Below, piece after piece: positions 10,318 to 21,344 of a stretch of 64,000 nucleotides of DNA. Position 1 is the first letter of the stretch. Every line of letters begins with the position of its first letter. The stretch spans positions 3,075,501 to 3,139,500 of the forward strand of contig CM057465.1 of the NCBI GenBank assembly GCA_030035585.1. Direction: 5' to 3'. A model generated the notes under the pieces. The model did not search any database, was not told the DNA's origin, and saw only the letters and a program-made list of their open reading frames with translations. The position numbers were made by a program, and so were the translations under genes. This stretch comes from Dugong dugon. Taxonomy: Eukaryota; Chordata; Mammalia; Sirenia; Dugongidae.

Positions 10318-11806
10318 AAACCCATGAAAAAATTCACATGCAAAATGTAACAATCCTTGTTGGTTACCAGGGATGGGGTGGGGGGGGGGAATACTAAATA
10401 GGTAATAGGTAAGTGGTAACTTGGGTGAGAGGTGAGATAGTACATAGTACAGGGGAAACTAACACAACCTGCACAAGGAAAGGTCATGGAGGCCCTATAG
10501 ACACATCCAAACCCCCCGAGGGACTGAGTTGTTGGACGGAGGGCTCTGGGGACCATGATCTCGGGGAACATCTAGCTCAATTGGCATGACACTACTTATA
10601 AAGATAATGCTCTACATTCTACCTTGGTGAGTAGTGTCTGGGGTCTTAAAAGCCTATGAGCGGCCATCTAAGATACTCCACTGATCTCATCCCTTCAGGA
10701 ACAAGGGAGAACGAAGAGAACAGGATACAAGGAAAAGATTAGTCCGAAGGACTAATGGTCCACAGCTACCAAGGCCTCCACGGGACTGAGCCGAGTACAG
10801 CTGGATGGTGCCTGGCTACCACCAATGACTCCTCTGACCAGGATCACAACAGAGGGTTCTGGGCAGAGCTGGAGAAGGATGTAGAGCATAATTTTAACTC
10901 CCCAAAATAAAAAAGAAGACCAGATTTACTGGTCTAAAGAATACTAGAGAAACCTCAAGAGTGTGGCCCCCAGACACCCTTTCAGCTCAGAGGTGAAGTT
11001 ACCTTCGAGGTTCGATGTTAAGCCTGGGAATGGACAGCCCAGTAAAGCTAAATGGGACTAACGAGGTACAGGAGTCCGGTGACAAGGGCCAGAAGGGAGA
11101 GGGAGAGTAGGAAACTGATGATAAGGAACACAAATTGAATAAGGACACTGTCGATGTGTTGTGAGATTGTTGACCACTGCTATAGGGCAACGTTTGTAGT
11201 AACTATTAAATGGGAGGCTGTTTTGTCCTGTAAGCCTTCACCTTGGGCGAGAATGGCAGCACAATTGGAAGAGCATAGTCAATATCACTTAAATGTGTAA
11301 GTAAAAAGTTTTGAAATGGTGTTTAAATAAAATAAGATAAAATAAAAAAATAAACAAATGAGACTAAAGAGGTACAATAGTCCACTGACAAGGTCCAGAA
11401 GACAGAAGGGGACAAGGAAGCCCCCTGGTGATAGGGAACACAAGGTGGAGTAAGGATATTCTTGATGTGCTGTGAGATTGTTAACCATTGTCATAGGGCA
11501 ACATGTGTAGTAACTGTTAAATGAAAAACTATTTTGTTCTGTAAGCCTTCATCTTAAGTGAGAATAACAGCACAGTTGGAAGAGCGTAGTCAATGTCACT
11601 GAACTGTGAATGTAGAAATTTTTGAAACGGTATATCTTTGGCCATCTGTAATTTTCATCAAAAAAAAAAAGAAAGGTTAAGAATTTAGAGGCTTAATACG
11701 TTGTGGGGTTGTTAACCAATGTCATAGAACAACATGTGTACTACTATTTCATGAGAAACTATTTGCTCTGTAAGCTTTCACCTGAAGTACAATAAAATAT
11801 ATATTA
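10318..11806 (+). other. L1 copy 1 3'UTR with three copies of a terminal module
   Basis: A G-rich tract near the start (run of ten G at 10380-10389) is typical of L1 3'UTRs. An approximately 85-bp module (ttgtgagattgtt...ctgtaagccttca) occurs at 11159-11243, 11470-11554 and 11701-11785. The first two lie in a tandem duplication of about 310 bp (11044-11316 and 11355-11643) separated by an A-rich linker. The terminal aataaa precedes the A-tail. Confidence 0.8.
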
Positions 11807-11822
11807 AAAAAAAAAAAAAACG

Positions 11823-11890
11823 CTGAAGCACAGTTCTATCTAACACATGGGGTTGCCAGGACTTGGGTTCCACTAGACAGCAGCTGGTCT
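11823..11890 (+). repeat. AfroSINE, 3' part separated by L1 copy 1
   Basis: Continuation of the SINE begun at 2926: after the duplicated CTGAAGC it reads acagttctatctaacacatg and ends in a degenerate RTE-like tail. Confidence 0.75.
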
Positions 11891-12114
11891 GGTCTTCCTC
11901 CCATCGCTGTGCCTAGACTGAGCTCTGGCAAGTGCAAGGACCACTTCCCACAGTTGGCACAGACCCATCGAGACACATCTTTGGAGGTGAGTGCTGGGGC
12001 CCCTACCTGAGTGACCCAGCCACAGTGGGGCGGCTGTGTACCAACAAAACGAGGGGCTGTCAGGCAGGAGGCAGTGGCCAAGGGAATGGACATTGTGCGG
12101 GCAGACAACAAACA

Positions 12115-12262
12115 AACCGGTTGAGTCGAGATGATTCCTAGTCATAGTGACCCTGTAGGACAGAGCAGAACTTCCCCATACAGTTTCCAGGGAGTGCCTG
12201 GTGGATTCGAACTGCCGACCTTTTGGTTAGCAGTCGAGCTCTTAACCACTGCACCACCAGGA
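12115..12262 (-). repeat. AfroSINE, minus strand
   Basis: Reverse complement of a nearly complete short-type SINE, from gttgagtcgagatgattcc (3' end) to aaccactgcaccaccagg (tRNA head). CAGACAA at 12102-12108 and 12263-12269 is a plausible target duplication. Confidence 0.85.
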
Positions 12263-12794
12263 CAGACAATAGTGCTGCTTAAAGCTCAGTGACTGCAAAC
12301 CTCGCACTTGAGTCAAAGATCTTTGGATGCAGGAAGAAGAACTGCATTTACTTCCTTCTTCATGACCTGTGGGTACCAGTTGTTACCTGTGTCTGGAATC
12401 TGATTTACCTACTACGTGTGAGGCCAGTGACCCCTGTGGGTTGAGGTGTTGACCTTGGCTCAGAGGTTAGCTCCTCCTGGGTTGGAGAAGGTGGAATGAT
12501 AAGCTAAGGCATCCGGGATTCATTCTGTGGACAATGCGACACCAAGAAGTCCGCTGACTAGGGGAGCATCTAGTCACATGCGCGTTTTAGAGGGAGGCAC
12601 CTGTAGGAAATGCCCCGGTGAGAGAGGATGGGCTGGACCAGGCTGGGTGAGGAGTGGGCAGAGGCAGATGTGCAGAGTTCCGTTCATGCTCTAAGTGAAT
12701 GTACAGTTAGTGGTCACAGTGTGTACAAGCCTTGCTCTCTTCTTCTCCCCTACTCGGGGAAAGACAGAGTCTTGAGGGGTGGGGGGCAGGACTG
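12263..12794. other. no gene or repeat recognised
   Basis: Unique-looking intergenic sequence. A 71-codon frame at 12628-12843 runs into the flanking SINE and matches nothing known. Confidence 0.5.
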
Positions 12795-13023
12795 CCAAGT
12801 CCAGTGCCAACCCCACGATCAGTTGGGGATCAGACCCATGTGATATGATCCATAGGGTTTTCACCGGGTGATTTTCAGAAGTAGATCTCCAGGCCTTCTT
12901 CCTAGTCCATCTTAGTCTGGAAGCTCCACTGAAGTCTGTTCAGCATTATAGCAACATGCAACCCAACAATGATGGATGGTGGTGGCTGCACATGAAGTGC
13001 ATTGGCTGGGATTGGAAACTAGG
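12795..13023 (-). repeat. composite SINE (tRNA-Gly head remnant plus RTE-derived body), minus strand
   Basis: Reverse complement matches 2340-2560: the head remnant reads ...cccagccaatgca (end of the tRNA-Gly-like part), followed by cagccaccacc and the shared body (gtctggaagctcc, caggccttcttcc on the plus strand). The 3' tail is degraded. Confidence 0.7.
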
Positions 13024-14654
13024 CGTGAGACTGGAGAAGTGACATGATGTTGTGGCTGGACTGGGAGAAGAGGTAGTCCAGGAAACCTGCACGCTCCCCA
13101 CGAGTGCGGGCGGGGTGAGGCGAGTGTCCCAGGCAGAGCAGAAAGCCTCTTAAGACATGAGCTAGCATCCTGTGTTGCCGAAACTGTAGGTGCCTACTCC
13201 ACCCGCCCTGAGGCCTCTGGGAGCAGGGACAGGCTGGGCGAGGAGACAGGTGGCACATGGCCACACTAGCCAGACAAAAGCCTGCTCAGTGTGAGCCTGC
13301 GTCCTCCCAGCCCTCATGTGGGATGCCACCTGGGGCTCCAGGGTGAGGACAGGCATTACAGGGAAGGAAGAAAGGAACCCCAACACCGGGAGCATCCTGG
13401 TGCTCCCAGCTGGGCCCTGGGGTCCTCCTGCTGGGCACAACAACAACCTCACAGAGCAGACTGGGTCACTGGGACTGTGATGAAGTGAGACACAAAACAA
13501 GACAACTTATATGTGCTTCCATGAGCCCTGCTGAGCCTACTACACTCTCCTGAACTTAACGAAGATGCCCATCAAATGATCATCTACATGGACTGGCTGC
13601 CCCTCTTGAAGAGGACATACACCCCCTACCCAGTGAATGCAATCACGTCCATCTGACTTGCCAACAAAATGCTTTGCTTCTGCTCAGAAGCTTCAAGAAC
13701 CAGGGCCTGGCTCTCTGTGCCTTCTGTTCTCTGCCTCTCCAATTGTGGAAGCAGGTGTCACAATAGAGACATCAATTACAGGGCTGGGTCCCTTGGTGCC
13801 TGTGGCAAACAGACCCCCCTGCCCGTCTGGGATAGGCATGTGTCATGTGAGTGAGAAAAACACACTGTTGATTTAAGTTGCTATTTTTGGGTTGTCTGTC
13901 ACCACAGCATGACCAATCTGATACCGATTCGTACTGTCAATGTTAAGCATTCCATTTCTACTAACTGAATACGGCCCTAGATAGGAAATCAACCTGATTA
14001 GATTTGTCATTTAGAAGGGTTATGTGGTCTACTCCTGCAGGTGTTCAGGTGACATATGGAGCAGGGTTGTGACAATGGGGATGAAGGGAAGTCAATGGGT
14101 TTGAGAGCTCCGGGACTTAATACTCGATTAATAACGATTAAATCCAGTGCATGGTGAGGAGCTGGTGGAGTCAGAGATGATTCCCAGGTTCCTGATGGAT
14201 AAAGGTATTTATTAATCATTGGACTAAGAGATAAGGGCTATGGAGAGGAGTTCATTTCTGCGGATGTGAACTTTGAGGGCCCTGTGGCACCTCCTGGTGG
14301 AAATACTGAGAAGGAAAGCATAAACAAGGAGTAAAATGAGCAGAACAATTATCCTGCGTATCATTTAGCATTCAATTAGAGAAAGCCAGGAAGGGAGAGG
14401 TGAAGAGATTTATTGCAAAGAATTGGGTTACACAACTGAGAGACTGGCTAGGCAAGTCCAATATCTATAGGGTAGGTCAGCAAGAAGGCAGCTGGGAACT
14501 TGTGAACATGGGATGAAACTGAATTCTACAGGCAGAATTTCTTCTTCTTTCGGGAAGCTTCAGCCTGTTCTTCAGGCCTTCAACTATTTGGACCAGGCAC
14601 ACCAAGATCATCTAGGATACTATTCCTTACTTAAAGTCAACTGATGTTTGTGTT
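13024..14654. other. no gene recognised; possible old LTR remnant at 13560-13925
   Basis: Frames of up to 112 codons match nothing known and overlap on both strands. The stretch ending 'gttgtctgtcaccacagcatgacc...ctgatac' (about 13860-13925) resembles the 3' end of old ERVL/MaLR-type LTRs, but this is weak. The rest looks unique. Confidence 0.35.
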
Positions 14655-15060
14655 GTTAGATGTCATTGAGTCGGCTCTGACTCATGGTGACCCCATGTAC
14701 AACAGAACAAAATGTTTCCTGGTCCTGCTTTATCTTCACAATTGTTGGCATGCTCGAGTCCATTTTTGTGGCCACTGGGTATTCTAACTGCCTCTCAGAT
14801 TGGGAGAGCTCATCTTTCAGCACAGTGTTGGACAATATTCTGTTGTGATAACACAGGGCTTTCATCAGCTAATGTTTGGAAAAAGCTCACCAGGCCTTTT
14901 TTCCTAGTCTGTCTTAGTCTGGAAGCTCTGCTGAAACTTGTCCACCATGGGTGACCTTGATGATATTTGAAATAGTGGTGGCACAGCCTCCAGCATCATA
15001 GCAACACTCAAGCCACCACACTACAACATACTGGCTGACGCGTGGTGAAAAATGAGCTGG
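14655..15060 (-). mobile_element. non-autonomous mini-RTE (both ends, no ORF)
   Basis: The low-coordinate end is the RTE 3' terminus on the minus strand (gagtcggctctgactcatgg, atgtacaacagaac). It is followed directly by about 270 bp of non-coding body (cctagtctgtcttagtctgg, accatgggtgacc, catcatagcaacac) with no endonuclease or RT sequence. The body matches what I recall of the RTE 5'UTR, so the element looks like an RTE with its whole coding part removed, comparable with Bov-A relative to BovB. The 5'UTR origin cannot be checked here because the long RTE at 59449-62290 stops short of that region. Confidence 0.6.
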
Positions 15061-15221
15061 TGAAGTTACTTTAATGACATCTATAAGATTCTTGTTCTCT
15101 GTGTGGGCTCTACTTCCCCTTACCACAGTTTGGAAATTCAGGAAGAGTGTGGAGCTGACAACAGGTGATTCCCTTTTCTCATTGGTTACTGCCATACACT
15201 GAAAACATCTGGTTTGTACAT

Positions 15222-15268
15222 GTGTATATCTCTACCTCTACCTCTCTCTCTGTATCTATATCTATTGT
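15222..15268. repeat. pyrimidine microsatellite (TATCTC/CTCTAC-type)
   Basis: Degenerate (tctctacctc)/(tatcta) tract that abuts the 3' end of the RTE; a similar tract lies on the other side at 17232-17306. Confidence 0.8.
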
Positions 15269-17231
15269 TATTGTCAGACGTTATCAAGTCAGTTCTGACT
15301 CATAGTGACCCTATGCACAACAGAATGAAACACTGCCTGGTCCTGTGCCATTGTCACAATCATTGCTATGTTTGAGCCCATTGTGGCAGCCACTGTGTCA
15401 ATCCATCTTGTTGAAGGTCTTCTACTTTTTCACTGACCCTCTACTTTACCAAGCATGATGTCCTTCTCCAGGGACTGGTTACTCCTGATAACCTGTCCAA
15501 AGTACATGAGAGGAAGTCTTGCCATCCTTGTTTCTAAGGAGCATTCTGGCTGTACTTCTTCCAAGACAGAGTTCTTTTGGCAGTCCATGGTATATTCAAT
15601 ATTCCTTGCCAACATCATAATTCAAAGGCTTCAATTCTTTGGTCTTCCTTATTCATTGTCCAGCTTTCATATGCATATGAGGCCATTGAAAACACCATAA
15701 CTTGGATCAGGCACACCTTAGTCCTCAAAGTGACATCTTTGTTTTTAACACTTTAAAGAGGTCTTTGGAAAGTCTGGTGGCATAATGGTTAAGAGCTACA
15801 ATCAAAAGGTCAGCAGTTAGAATCCACCAGGTGCTCCTTGGAAATCGTTTGGGGCAGTTTTACTCTGTTCTATAGGGTCGCTATAAGTCGAAATCGACTT
15901 GACAGCAACAGTTTTTTTTTTTTGCAGCAGATTTACCCAATGCAATGTGTCATTTCATTTCTTGACTGCTGCTTCCATGGATGTTGATTGTGGATCCAAG
16001 TAAAATGAAATCCTTGACAACCTCAATCTTTCCCCCATTTATCATGTTGTTGCTTTACTGGTCCCGTTGTGAGCTTTTTTTGTTTTCTTTATGTTGAAGT
16101 GTATTCCATACTGAAGGCTATCGTGTTTGATCTTCATCAGTAAGTGCTTCAAGTCCTCTTAACTTTCAGCAAGCAAGGTTGTGTCATCTGCATATCGCAG
16201 GTTGTTAATGATTCTTCCTCCAATCCTGATGCCACGTTCTTCTTCATATAGTCCAGCTTCTTGGATTATTTGATCAGCATACAGATTTAACAACTATGGT
16301 GAAAGGATGGAACCCTGACACACACCTTTCTTAATTTTAATTGTTCTGTTCGAACAATTGCATCTTGGTTTAAATATAGGTTCCTCATGAGCACTATTAA
16401 GTGTTCTGGAATTCTCATTTTTTGCAATGTTATCCATAATTTGTTATGATCCACATAGTCAAATGCATTAGCATAGTCAATAAAACAGAGGTAAACATTT
16501 TTCTGGTATTCTCTGCTTTCAGCTGTGATCCATCTGACATCAGCAATGAGATCCTTCATTCCACATCTTCTTCTGAATCTGCTTGAATTGCTGGCAGTTC
16601 TCTGTCAATGTATCGCTGCAACGGTTTTGGAATGATCTTTAGCAAAATTTTACTTGTGTGTAATATTAATGACATTGTTTGACAATTTCTGCATTTTGTT
16701 GGATTACCTTTCTTTGGAATGGGTGCAAATGTGGGTCTCTTCTTGTTGGTTGGTCAGGTAGCTGTCTTCCAAATTTCTTGGCATAGATGAGCAAGCACCT
16801 CTAGCAGCACTGCATTCATTTGTTGAAACATCTCAATGGATATTCAGTCAATTCCTGGAGCTTTGTTTTTTTGGCCAATATCTTCAGTGCAGTTTGGATC
16901 TCTTCCTTCAATACCATTAGTTCTTGATCATATGCTACCTTCTGAAATGACTGAACACCGACCAATTCTTTTCAGTACAGTGACTCTGTATTCCTTCAGT
17001 CTTCTTTTGACGCTTCCTGAGTAGTTCAGTATTTTGCCCATAGAATCCTTCAATATTGCAAGTTGATGCTTGAATTTTGTCCTCAGTTTTTTCAGCTTGA
17101 GAAATGCAGAGTGTGTTCTTCCCTTTTCATTTTGTAACTCCAGGTCTTTGCACATTTCATTTTAATACTTTGGCTTCTCGTGCCACCCTTTGAAATCTTC
17201 TGTTCAGCACTTTTGCTTCATCGTTTCTTCC
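15269..17231 (-). mobile_element. RTE LINE, 5'-truncated, with a nested SINE
   Basis: Minus-strand RTE reading from its 3' end (15272) back through the reverse transcriptase to the endonuclease-RT linker near 17220. A recognisable peptide at 16287-16559 (minus) contains CFIDYANAFDYVDHNKLW, the RT motif-A block. The matching YADD region lies near 16185-16200. Several stops and small indels break the frame. An AfroSINE (15767-15923) interrupts it. The endonuclease part is absent. Confidence 0.85.
15767..15923 (+). repeat. AfroSINE nested in RTE
   Basis: Short-type SINE (gtctggtggcataatggtta ... aagtcgaaatcgacttgaca, T run). It lies between 'ctttaaagaggtcttt' and 'gcagcagatttaccc', which are contiguous in the RTE at 54105-54135. 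Confidence 0.85.
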
Positions 17232-17306
17232 ATTCTATATCTCTGTCTCTACCCCTCCCTCTATCTCTTTATCTCCATCTCCATCTCCATATCTATATCT
17301 ATACAG
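17232..17306. repeat. pyrimidine microsatellite (CTCCAT/TATC-type)
   Basis: Degenerate tctc/ccatct/tatcta tract at the high-coordinate edge of the RTE, matching the tract at 15222-15268. Confidence 0.8.
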
Positions 17307-17401
17307 AATAATTCCAAGACCCATGTAAATTTTTAAATTGTTGGTCAATTTAGACTATTCCTTGTGTATAGTGTGACATAAGAATCACATGTGCATTTTG
17401 G

Positions 17402-18419
17402 CACACTGCAGGGGAAGTCAGCACAACTGGACTAAACCAAAGCTAAGACATTTCCTGAATAAAATCAAATACTTTGAGGAACAGAGTAGCAGTGTTAGGG
17501 GTCTGGGGACCATGCTTTCAGGGGACATCTAGGTCAATTGGCGTAACAAAGCTTATTAAGAAAATGTTCTGCATCCTACTTTGGTGAGTGGCGTCTGGGG
17601 TCTTAAAAGCTTGCAAGAAGCCATCTACGATGCATCAATTGGTCTCAACCACCTGGAGTAAAGGAGAATGAAGAACACCAAAGACACAAGGAAAGTATTA
17701 GCCCAAGAGACAGAAAGGGCCACATAAACCAGAGACTTCATCAACCTGAGACCAGAAGAACTAGATAGTGCCTAGCTTCTACCAATGTTCCCTGACAGGG
17801 AACACAACAGAAAGTCCCTGATGGAGCATGAGAAAGGTGGGGTGCAGAACTCAAATTCTAGTAAGAAGACCAGACTTAACGGTCTGACTGAGATTGGAGG
17901 AACCCCGGAAAGCATAGCCCCTGGATTCTCTATCAGCCCAGAACTAAAACAATTTTTGAGGCCAACTCTTCAGACAAGGATTGGACTGGACTGTGGGACA
18001 TACAGTGATACTCGTGAGTTCTGTACCTCTTAGCTCAAGTAGATACAAGAGACTGAATGGGCAGCTTCTGTCTGGAGGTGAGATGGGAAGGCAGAGAGGG
18101 TTAGGAGCTGGTTGAATGGACGTGGGGAATCAGGTGGAAAGGAGGAGTGTGCTGTCACAGTATGGGGAGAGCAATTAGAGTCACATAACAATGTATGTAT
18201 AAATTTTTGTATGGGAGAATAACTTGAAATGTAAATTTCATTTAAACTACAACAATTTAAAAAAATTAGAATGCTGACTGAAATTAAATGTATAAACATG
18301 GCCATAAGTGGCATCTTAACAATATGATGTTTTTCCAGGAACCTGGCATGCCTCCCATGTACTCCAGTCTTCTTTTAAGTCTTCTAGTAAAGTTTTATAT
18401 TATCCTTTAAAAAAAAAAA
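17402..18419 (+). mobile_element. 5'-truncated L1 3'UTR with 3' transduction
   Basis: Positions 17402 to about 18266 correspond to the L1 3'UTR (compare 'ggggaagtcagcacaact', 'gtctggggtcttaaaagc' with 28340-28900). The lower similarity indicates a different, older subfamily. After an A-rich stretch near 18256-18266, about 150 bp of non-L1-3'UTR sequence follow, then a second A run at 18409-18420. The whole is bounded by a 21-bp duplication at 17381-17401 and 18420-18440 with one mismatch. The extra piece is best read as transduced 3' flank; it resembles antisense old L1 ORF2. Confidence 0.8.
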
Positions 18420-18450
18420 AGAATCACGTGTGCATTTTGGTATCATTTCC

Positions 18451-18530
18451 TTCCCTATGGGGCAGTTCTACTCTGTCACATGGGATCTTCGTGAGTCAAA
18501 ATCAACTTGATGGCACCTACTAATAAAAAC
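18451..18530 (+). repeat. AfroSINE 3' fragment
   Basis: 3' half only (ccctatggggcagttctact ... caaaatcaacttgatggcac). A 13-bp direct repeat ggtatcatttcct at 18439-18451 and 18576-18588 may be its target duplication, although 45 bp of unexplained sequence lies before the second copy. Confidence 0.65.
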
Positions 18531-20262
18531 CATAACTGGTATCAGTCCATTTCTCTGAAATACAGGGTGCTTTGTGGTATCATTTCCTACTTGAAGTCTC
18601 TGACTCAGTTATGTTCTGAAAACTTGTGGGTACTTGCACACCATTTTTCAGTGTCTGAATGGTCCCCTAGGCAATAGTAGCAGGTTCCATTGGCACTGAC
18701 ACTGACATACACTAACAGAGACTGCAATACCTTGCCCGTCAGGATAGAAATAAGGAACCCAGGCAGCTTAAGACTGTGGGTTTCATGATTTTGCATGGTA
18801 AGATGGGATACTCCAGTGATTTCAGTAGGGGCTGCTTGTTTTGCTAGCTCTAGCCACACTAACAGCACCAATGGTTTCAAACACATGCGAAGATATTCTT
18901 TTCTTGGCAACTCTCCAGGTGTTCTTTTTCATGTAGGAATGCTGCTCTGGAAAGAAGAAGATTTCCACAAATGGGCCATAACGTACACACTACCCAATAA
19001 TGGAACTCCTGCCACCAGGGTGTGTTTGTAGCTACTTCGGCAATGATCTGAGAGGATAAATTTGATTTTGTGTAATCTCGAAGTTCAGGCACTGCTTCTC
19101 CTTCCAGGAGCCAGTCTTTACTTACTCCAGTGGATTTCTATGAGTAAAATTTGGAATTTCTTGGGTAAAATTAGTCATGGGTCTTGGTTTAGTTACTAAA
19201 ACAGATCACAACTAGCCTCTAACTGGCAAGTGAGGCAGAGAGTATGGAAAGTGAAAACCACTAGGACCTCAGTGATTGTGGGAACCCCAGCTCCTCCTGA
19301 TTTTGGCTAGGGCAGACATTTCAACATTTTAGTACTGGGATCACCCACAAAACAAATGTGCCAAGCCCTCTCCCCACAGTCTTGTGCCTGTGATTAGCCA
19401 TCAACTGCAATACTGGGCAGCATGAAGGACACTGTGGCTAGGCTTTCACAGCCTCCATCTACCCTGAAAAACTACAAAATAGTACCCCTGGGGAGAAATA
19501 AGAGTACACTCTTAAGGAGAATTGGGCTAGTCAATGAGGAACATTGCCATTCTCCCCATTCCCTAAACGCAGAGTTGACAACTGGCTTCTCCTGAACTTC
19601 CTGTAAGGATCAATAAGCACATAGGAATTATGTTCTCACCATCTTAAAAGCTTTTCATTAAGACACACTGGAAGAGGTTGGGGTAGTTTTAAGCCCTCTG
19701 CCTTCATGCTGACACCCTGGTGCAGTCCACCGCCCTCTGAAGAAGCACAGAGAAGCGAGACCGCACTGTTGGAGAATGAACGAGGGAGAAGCCGTGGGCT
19801 TCAATGGGAGATCTCAATTACGGACTATGAATCCCGAAAGGCAGTCTCATTCCCTTTGAGCACACACTCTGCAAAGAACGGAAAGCCAGCACATTATCAG
19901 GAAGGTCCTGCACGCCTGCTGCTGCAGTGATCAGACAAGGATCTTCTGTAATTGGGCCTGTCATTCTTTGTTCTATAGAATGATTTTAAAGCCTTGTTTC
20001 TTCCTCAGAGAACTCTCCTCTCTTTAGTCTGCTTCTCACAGTCTCCCAGTGTCTTTGAAAAGCTTTTTTTCATACATAGTGCAGAGGGAGGCACCAGCCT
20101 GTTGCTTCCACTTTCTGACGAGCCTGGAATTCTGGAGGTTTTAATTAATGAGGTTGGAACGCATGACTTATTTACTCCAAAAATCTTTGTCTGGACTACA
20201 GACGTGATACACAGAGGCCCCTGGAAACTGTTGAACTTTAAATATTGCCTAAGAGTTGACAA
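18531..20262. other. no gene recognised; two open minus-strand stretches unexplained
   Basis: Minus-strand open stretches at 18605-18910 (101 codons) and 18877-19092 (71 codons) overlap in different frames. They start only at TTG or GTG and match no family I can name. Other frames here are short. No SINE, LINE or LTR was recognised. Confidence 0.4.
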
Positions 20263-20460
20263 GGGAGCCCTGGTGGTGCAGAGGTTAAGTACTTGACTGC
20301 TAACCAGAAGGCTGGCAGTTCAAATTCACCATCTGCTCGGTGGGAGGAAGAAGTGGCAGTTTGCTTCCATAAATATTACAGCATTGGAAACCCTATGGGG
20401 CAGTTCTACTCTTTTCTATAGGGTGGCTATGAGTCAGAATTGACTCGAGCGCACCCCAAA
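20263..20460 (+). repeat. AfroSINE, long type
   Basis: Head gggagccctggtggtgcaga, middle aagtggcagtttgcttcc, tail tatgagtcagaattgactcg. Nearly complete. Confidence 0.88.
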
Positions 20461-21344
20461 ACAGCCAGGTTTGACATCATTCTGATGCAAACAACAGTTT
20501 GAATTTGGCCATTGATGGAATTTAGACAGTTCAGAAAGGAATGAGTTTAGGGAGATTTGAGTATTGAGCCTGGAGACTCGGGGACAAGACCCCAGTGGGG
20601 GTCTGATAAGGGAGGATGACAGGGAAGAGGTGATGGCAAGTGAGAGAGACACATTTATTTCCTGAATGTGGTGTTCCTCGGGTGCATAGGATCTTGTTAG
20701 CACCCTGACATGCTCCGGTGCCCTGTAAATGAAGCCATCTTCAACTGGGCATGTCCCCCACCCATCAATGCTGGACTCTCAGATGGCCAGGGACCACCAA
20801 GACCTGAAGGGTATGTGCACAGACTCTGAGTGCCTGCTCCCACCACTGCTCTGACGTCCCTTTGTGACACGGAACGTTGTTCCTGGAAGAAATATCTTCA
20901 TGCCATGTCAGGGTTCAAAGAATGTGATGGCATCCAAATGAGAACCTAGATGACTGGGAGTCCAGGTCAAAGACCCACATTTGGACAAACCAAGGTCACA
21001 GCAACCAACCTGGCTTCCTAGGTGACGGCCACTTTCCCATTAGCTGACTGCCCAGCTGGAGTCAGAGTTCAGTTCTGCCCTTGTCATCACAGGCACTGAC
21101 AATAAAAAGACTACCCATCACCCGGGGGGCACTCTGGGGAACTTGTGTTATATTCTTAGAACAGAGCAGTACAGTTGGAAAAAGAAGAAACATTTTTATC
21201 AGCTGCCCTTGGGGCTGGTTCATGGAAAATTGCCTTCACTAGTGGAGTGAGCTGCAGATTGGAGTCTTGGAGATGAGATTCTCTGTCCAGTAGCCTTCTC
21301 CACCCCAGCCCAGGCTTGTTATCTCAGCATAGGAGCCTTAGCTG
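20461..21344. other. no gene or repeat recognised
   Basis: Looks like ordinary intergenic DNA; only short frames. Confidence 0.5.

Larger units (their letters stand above)
3065..11822 (+). mobile_element. L1 LINE copy 1, full length with expanded 5' and 3' UTRs
   Basis: Complete non-LTR retrotransposon of the L1 clade, 8.76 kb, longer than the usual 6-7 kb. Order: 5'UTR 3065-5027 with a monomer array, ORF1 5028-6014, an A-rich inter-ORF spacer of about 0.4-0.5 kb, ORF2 6494-10317 (broken), 3'UTR 10318-11806 and an A-tail ending near 11820. A target duplication (3050-3064 and 11815-11829, A-rich then CTGAAGC) marks it as a complete retrotransposition event into a pre-existing SINE. It is the least decayed L1 here but cannot be autonomous because ORF2 carries two stops and a frameshift. 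Confidence 0.93.

Noticed and set aside
18439-18588. Certain target duplication for the SINE fragment at 18451
   Set aside because: The 13-bp repeat is real, but about 45 bp of non-SINE sequence lies before its second copy, so I give it only as a possibility.
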